Below, in pieces: positions 31,081 through 33,246 of a stretch of 33,246 bases of DNA. This DNA is from Candidatus Iainarchaeum sp. (GTDB taxonomy: Archaea > Iainarchaeota > Iainarchaeia > Iainarchaeales > DTGL01), in assembly GCA_026413945.1 (NCBI GenBank), contig JAOAJX010000002.1, positions 85,536 to 118,781 on the forward strand, in the 5' to 3' direction. The stretch's first letter is position 1. Each line of letters opens with the position of its first letter. Below the pieces are notes generated by a model. The model did not search any database. It saw only the letters and a list, made by a program, of their open reading frames with translations, and was not told the DNA's origin. A program made the translations under genes and the position numbers.

Positions 31081-31134
31081 TTTGTTCACCAGAATAACAA
31101 CAATATTTAAAAAGAAAATATTATTATTTAGGTT

Positions 31135-31722
31135 ATGCTTGATATAATAAGCATTCCATTAATATTACAAATATTTGTGCTTATAAACCCACTTTCATCT
31201 TTGCCTGTGCTTGTTGCAGCTTATTCAAAACAGATGAAGGTAAAAGACATAGCATTAAGGGCAACCATGATAGCATTTGCATTAGCAGTGACAATAATAT
31301 TGATTGGCCCATTTCTGTTTGATATTTTCAATGTAAGTGTGCCATCATTCAGGGTTGCTGGTGGAATAATACTGCTTATGCTTGGCATAAGCACAGCCAG
31401 AAAAAGTGATGACATGAAATCAAGTCCAGACACTGCGGAAGCGCTTAGTTCGCTGATAGCAACACCATTGCTTACAGGCCCTGCAACCATTTCTTTCCTG
31501 ACAATAAAAACATATGAGCTTGGAATACTGACAATATTGCCAAACACAGTGGTAGCGTTCATACTTGTAGGCGCTGTTTTTACAATATTTGCAGCACTAA
31601 TACCGAGAATAAACACAAAAATTGTTGGTATCGCATCTAGGATTCTTGGTTTATTTCTAACAGCAGTTGCAATAGAGATGATAAGCGCTGGAGTTAAAGG
31701 GCTTTTTGGATTGGCTTCATAA
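31135..31722 (+). CDS. MarC-family integral membrane protein
   Basis: 195 residues with six hydrophobic helices (about 3-27, 40-60, 70-86, 105-124, 134-155 and 166-192). Family motifs are LINPLSSLPVLVA near 17-29, FRVAGGIILLMLG near 73-85 and TPLLTGPATIS near 109-119. MarC proteins have no settled function; the name comes from an old antibiotic-resistance locus. The ATG has TATA-like AATATTTAAAAAG about 25-30 nt upstream, so it is probably leaderless. Divergent from the glycosylase operon; its stop overlaps the convergent R15P isomerase stop by 6 nt. Confidence 0.93.
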   Translation: MLDIISIPLILQIFVLINPLSSLPVLVAAYSKQMKVKDIALRATMIAFALAVTIILIGPFLFDIFNVSVPSFRVAGGIILLMLGISTARKSDDMKSSPDTAEALSSLIATPLLTGPATISFLTIKTYELGILTILPNTVVAFILVGAVFTIFAALIPRINTKIVGIASRILGLFLTAVAIEMISAGVKGLFGLAS

Positions 31723-32676
31723 ATAAGGTTTTATCAACTCTTCCAATGTCTTGTATTTTTTTCCTTTAAGTTTAAGCTTTTTTGCCATAAAAATGCCGAA
31801 ATTCTTTGGCTTGAAGACGCCTTGTTCACAGATTATTGCCTTCACAAGTTCTGCTTCAGTTATATCAAAGGCAGGGTTTCTTATTTGCAAGTTAACCGGT
31901 TTTTCGGGCCAGACTTCATTGTAACCACGCTCTTCAATCTCTATTTTTTTGCCATAGTATGTGGCAGGATCAAAACATTGTGAAACTGTAGCAACGTAGT
32001 GCGGCACTTTTTTTCTCTTTGCTGCAAGCGATATCATTGAGGTGCCAATCTTGTTCACAATTGAGCCATTATAAAAAACAGCATCACATCCAGTCAAAAA
32101 GGCATCTGCTTCGCCAATAAAAGCCCTTGCTGCAGAGTCAACAATCATTGTGCAATTTATTCCTGCCTCTAAAAGTTTGGCTGCGGTTATCCTGCCTTGA
32201 AACAAAGGCCTTGTTTCAGTACAAAGCACACGCTTTAGGTGGCCCTTATCATGTAGTGTTTTAAGTATTCTTTCAACTGTGCTTGAGTGGCAATGTGTGA
32301 AAATGGTTTCACACTTTTTTAATTCTCGCTCAGCATTTTTACAGATCTTTTGCATTGATTTTTCACGATTTTGCTCATGAGCCTCGCAAGCTATTACAAT
32401 TTCATTCTTCATTTTCTCTACAGGTATCTCTTGCTCAGCTATTTTCCAAATTTCAACAAGAGCATTTCTTGTCTCTGGCTCAGTCGGCCTTGCTTCTGCA
32501 AGTAAAATTATGTTTCTGCCGAGTTCAGCCCTAAATCTTTTCAAGCTTGTGACCTTGCTTTGCAGAACACTTTCTTTTATCGCAAAGATCACGGCTTTAC
32601 GCACATTGCTCGAGCCTTGTATTTCAAGAGATTTTATCTTGCGCACGGTTTCAAGAACGATTTTGTTGAAGACCAT
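31717..32676 (-). CDS. Ribose-1,5-bisphosphate isomerase (eIF2B alpha-like family)
   Basis: 319 residues. Converts ribose 1,5-bisphosphate to ribulose 1,5-bisphosphate in the archaeal AMP-degradation route that feeds form III RuBisCO. The helical N-terminal domain (1-115) leads into a Rossmann-like half with IFTHCHSSTVE, TETRPLFQG and GCDAVFYNGSIVNKIGT. Cys129 and Asp198 line up with catalytic Cys133 and Asp202 of the Thermococcus kodakarensis enzyme (constant offset of 4), which separates it from regulatory aIF2B homologues. No AMP phosphorylase or RuBisCO is in the window, so they should be elsewhere. The ATG start has a weak ribosome-binding motif. Confidence 0.88.
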   Translation of the reverse strand: MVFNKIVLETVRKIKSLEIQGSSNVRKAVIFAIKESVLQSKVTSLKRFRAELGRNIILLAEARPTEPETRNALVEIWKIAEQEIPVEKMKNEIVIACEAHEQNREKSMQKICKNAERELKKCETIFTHCHSSTVERILKTLHDKGHLKRVLCTETRPLFQGRITAAKLLEAGINCTMIVDSAARAFIGEADAFLTGCDAVFYNGSIVNKIGTSMISLAAKRKKVPHYVATVSQCFDPATYYGKKIEIEERGYNEVWPEKPVNLQIRNPAFDITEAELVKAIICEQGVFKPKNFGIFMAKKLKLKGKKYKTLEELIKPYL

Positions 32677-32883
32677 AAAGAATCACTAGTTCGGCTTTTT
32701 TAAAATATTTTCGGTCAGATTCAATAAGATTGTTTGCAAATGTATTTTAATCTTTTTCAGGGAAAGTTATTTTAGAGGCAAAAAAATAATTTGGCTTTGG
32801 CAGAATGCAAACAAAAAGGTTTTAAAGGGTTTCAGAGGAAAAATTCGTTTAATATAATTTTTTAACCTAAAAGGGGGATTTTT

Positions 32884-33246
32884 GTGGAATCGGTCATAAG
32901 GAAAGCAATTAAAAGAGCACAATTAGATGAAGATGCTCCAAAGAAGCCGAAGAAGCTTGATTTTATAGAAGAAGAAGAGCTGCAAAAGATACTAGAGAGC
33001 TCTAGGGCTAAAATAAAAGTATTTGGAGTTGGCGGTGGTGGAAGCAACACTGTGGAAAGAATGCATGAGGTTGGCATTGTTGGAGCTGAAACCTACGCAA
33101 TTAACACAGATGCTCAAGACCTTATAAACACTGTTGCTGACAAGCGCATACTCATTGGCAAAGAAACAACAAGAGGCCTTGGTTCTGGATCAGAGCCACA
33201 GGTTGGTGAAGCCTCGGCAAGAGAAAGCGTAGATGAGCTTGCCGAA
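32884..33246 (+). CDS. ftsZ: Cell division protein FtsZ (3' truncated by window edge)
   Basis: The first 121 codons of the tubulin-like GTPase that forms the division ring. A GTG start at 32884 follows AAAAGGGGGAT. The first 40 residues are a charged extension (Lys-rich, then EEEEL) typical of archaeal FtsZ. The GTPase domain starts IKVFGVGGGGSNTVERM at about 41, with AINTDAQDL and LIGKETTRGLGSGSEP (nucleotide-binding loops). The catalytic T7 loop lies beyond the window. Upstream 207 nt contain TATA-like TTTAATATAATT (about 32849-32860) and no other gene. Confidence 0.95.
   Translation, partial: MESVIRKAIKRAQLDEDAPKKPKKLDFIEEEELQKILESSRAKIKVFGVGGGGSNTVERMHEVGIVGAETYAINTDAQDLINTVADKRILIGKETTRGLGSGSEPQVGEASARESVDELAE

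Overview
The window is AT-rich, densely packed archaeal DNA. The archaeal assignment rests on transcription factor B (zinc ribbon plus two cyclin repeats), ribosomal protein L35Ae, GatE (the archaea-only Glu-tRNA(Gln) amidotransferase subunit), tRNA-splicing endonuclease EndA, an archaeal-type TrpRS, a ribose-1,5-bisphosphate isomerase, FtsZ and a short histone-fold protein. Compact genes, many small lineage-restricted proteins and a short-leader or leaderless gene style suggest a small-genome DPANN-type archaeon (for example Diapherotrites/Micrarchaeota-like); the phylum is inference. I found no rRNA, tRNA, CRISPR array, insertion sequence or integrase. No stretch longer than about 300 bases lacks a gene or gene remnant.

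Layout. 1-5000: tail of a Cys-rich protein, serine hydroxymethyltransferase, two membrane or secreted proteins, RNase HII, L35Ae, a small Cys-rich protein and TFB. 5000-9640: AbrB-like/winged-helix protein with a USP-like partner, a short glutamate dehydrogenase, TrpRS, EndA (apparently with an AUA start and without its catalytic Lys) and a 57-residue histone-fold protein. 9770-12700: DUF5752-like protein, two tandem uridine-kinase-like paralogues and a GmhA-type sugar isomerase. 12700-15600: APC permease, an orphan, and a DUF368 (PopT-type) polyprenyl-phosphate transporter. 15600-19040: zinc microprotein, then the operon glutaredoxin - cyclic 2,3-diphosphoglycerate synthase family protein - two GT2 glycosyltransferases that share a perfect 329-bp repeat. 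19040-22990: UppP, a stand-alone ThiI PP-loop domain divergent from AlaX, a coiled-coil orphan and a nitroreductase. 22990-26750: the most accessory-looking part, with orphan membrane proteins, a decayed MGMT-like gene and a probably frameshifted membrane gene. 26770-33246: minus-strand operon pyrimidine-dimer glycosylase - GatE - PGI/PMI - ROK kinase, then MarC, ribose-1,5-bisphosphate isomerase and the start of ftsZ.

Themes. (1) Sugar and cell-surface chemistry recurs: PGI/PMI, ROK kinase, GmhA, two GT2 enzymes, UppP and DUF368 could together supply sugars and recycle a polyprenyl carrier. (2) Translation and tRNA maturation genes (GatE, TrpRS, EndA, AlaX, ThiI-like, L35Ae) are scattered among them. 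(3) Start sites follow a clear local rule: a GGTG motif exactly 5 nt (sometimes 6) before the start codon, often overlapping the upstream stop codon. I used this rule to revise several starts (tfb, endA, nitroreductase, ROK kinase, glycosylase).
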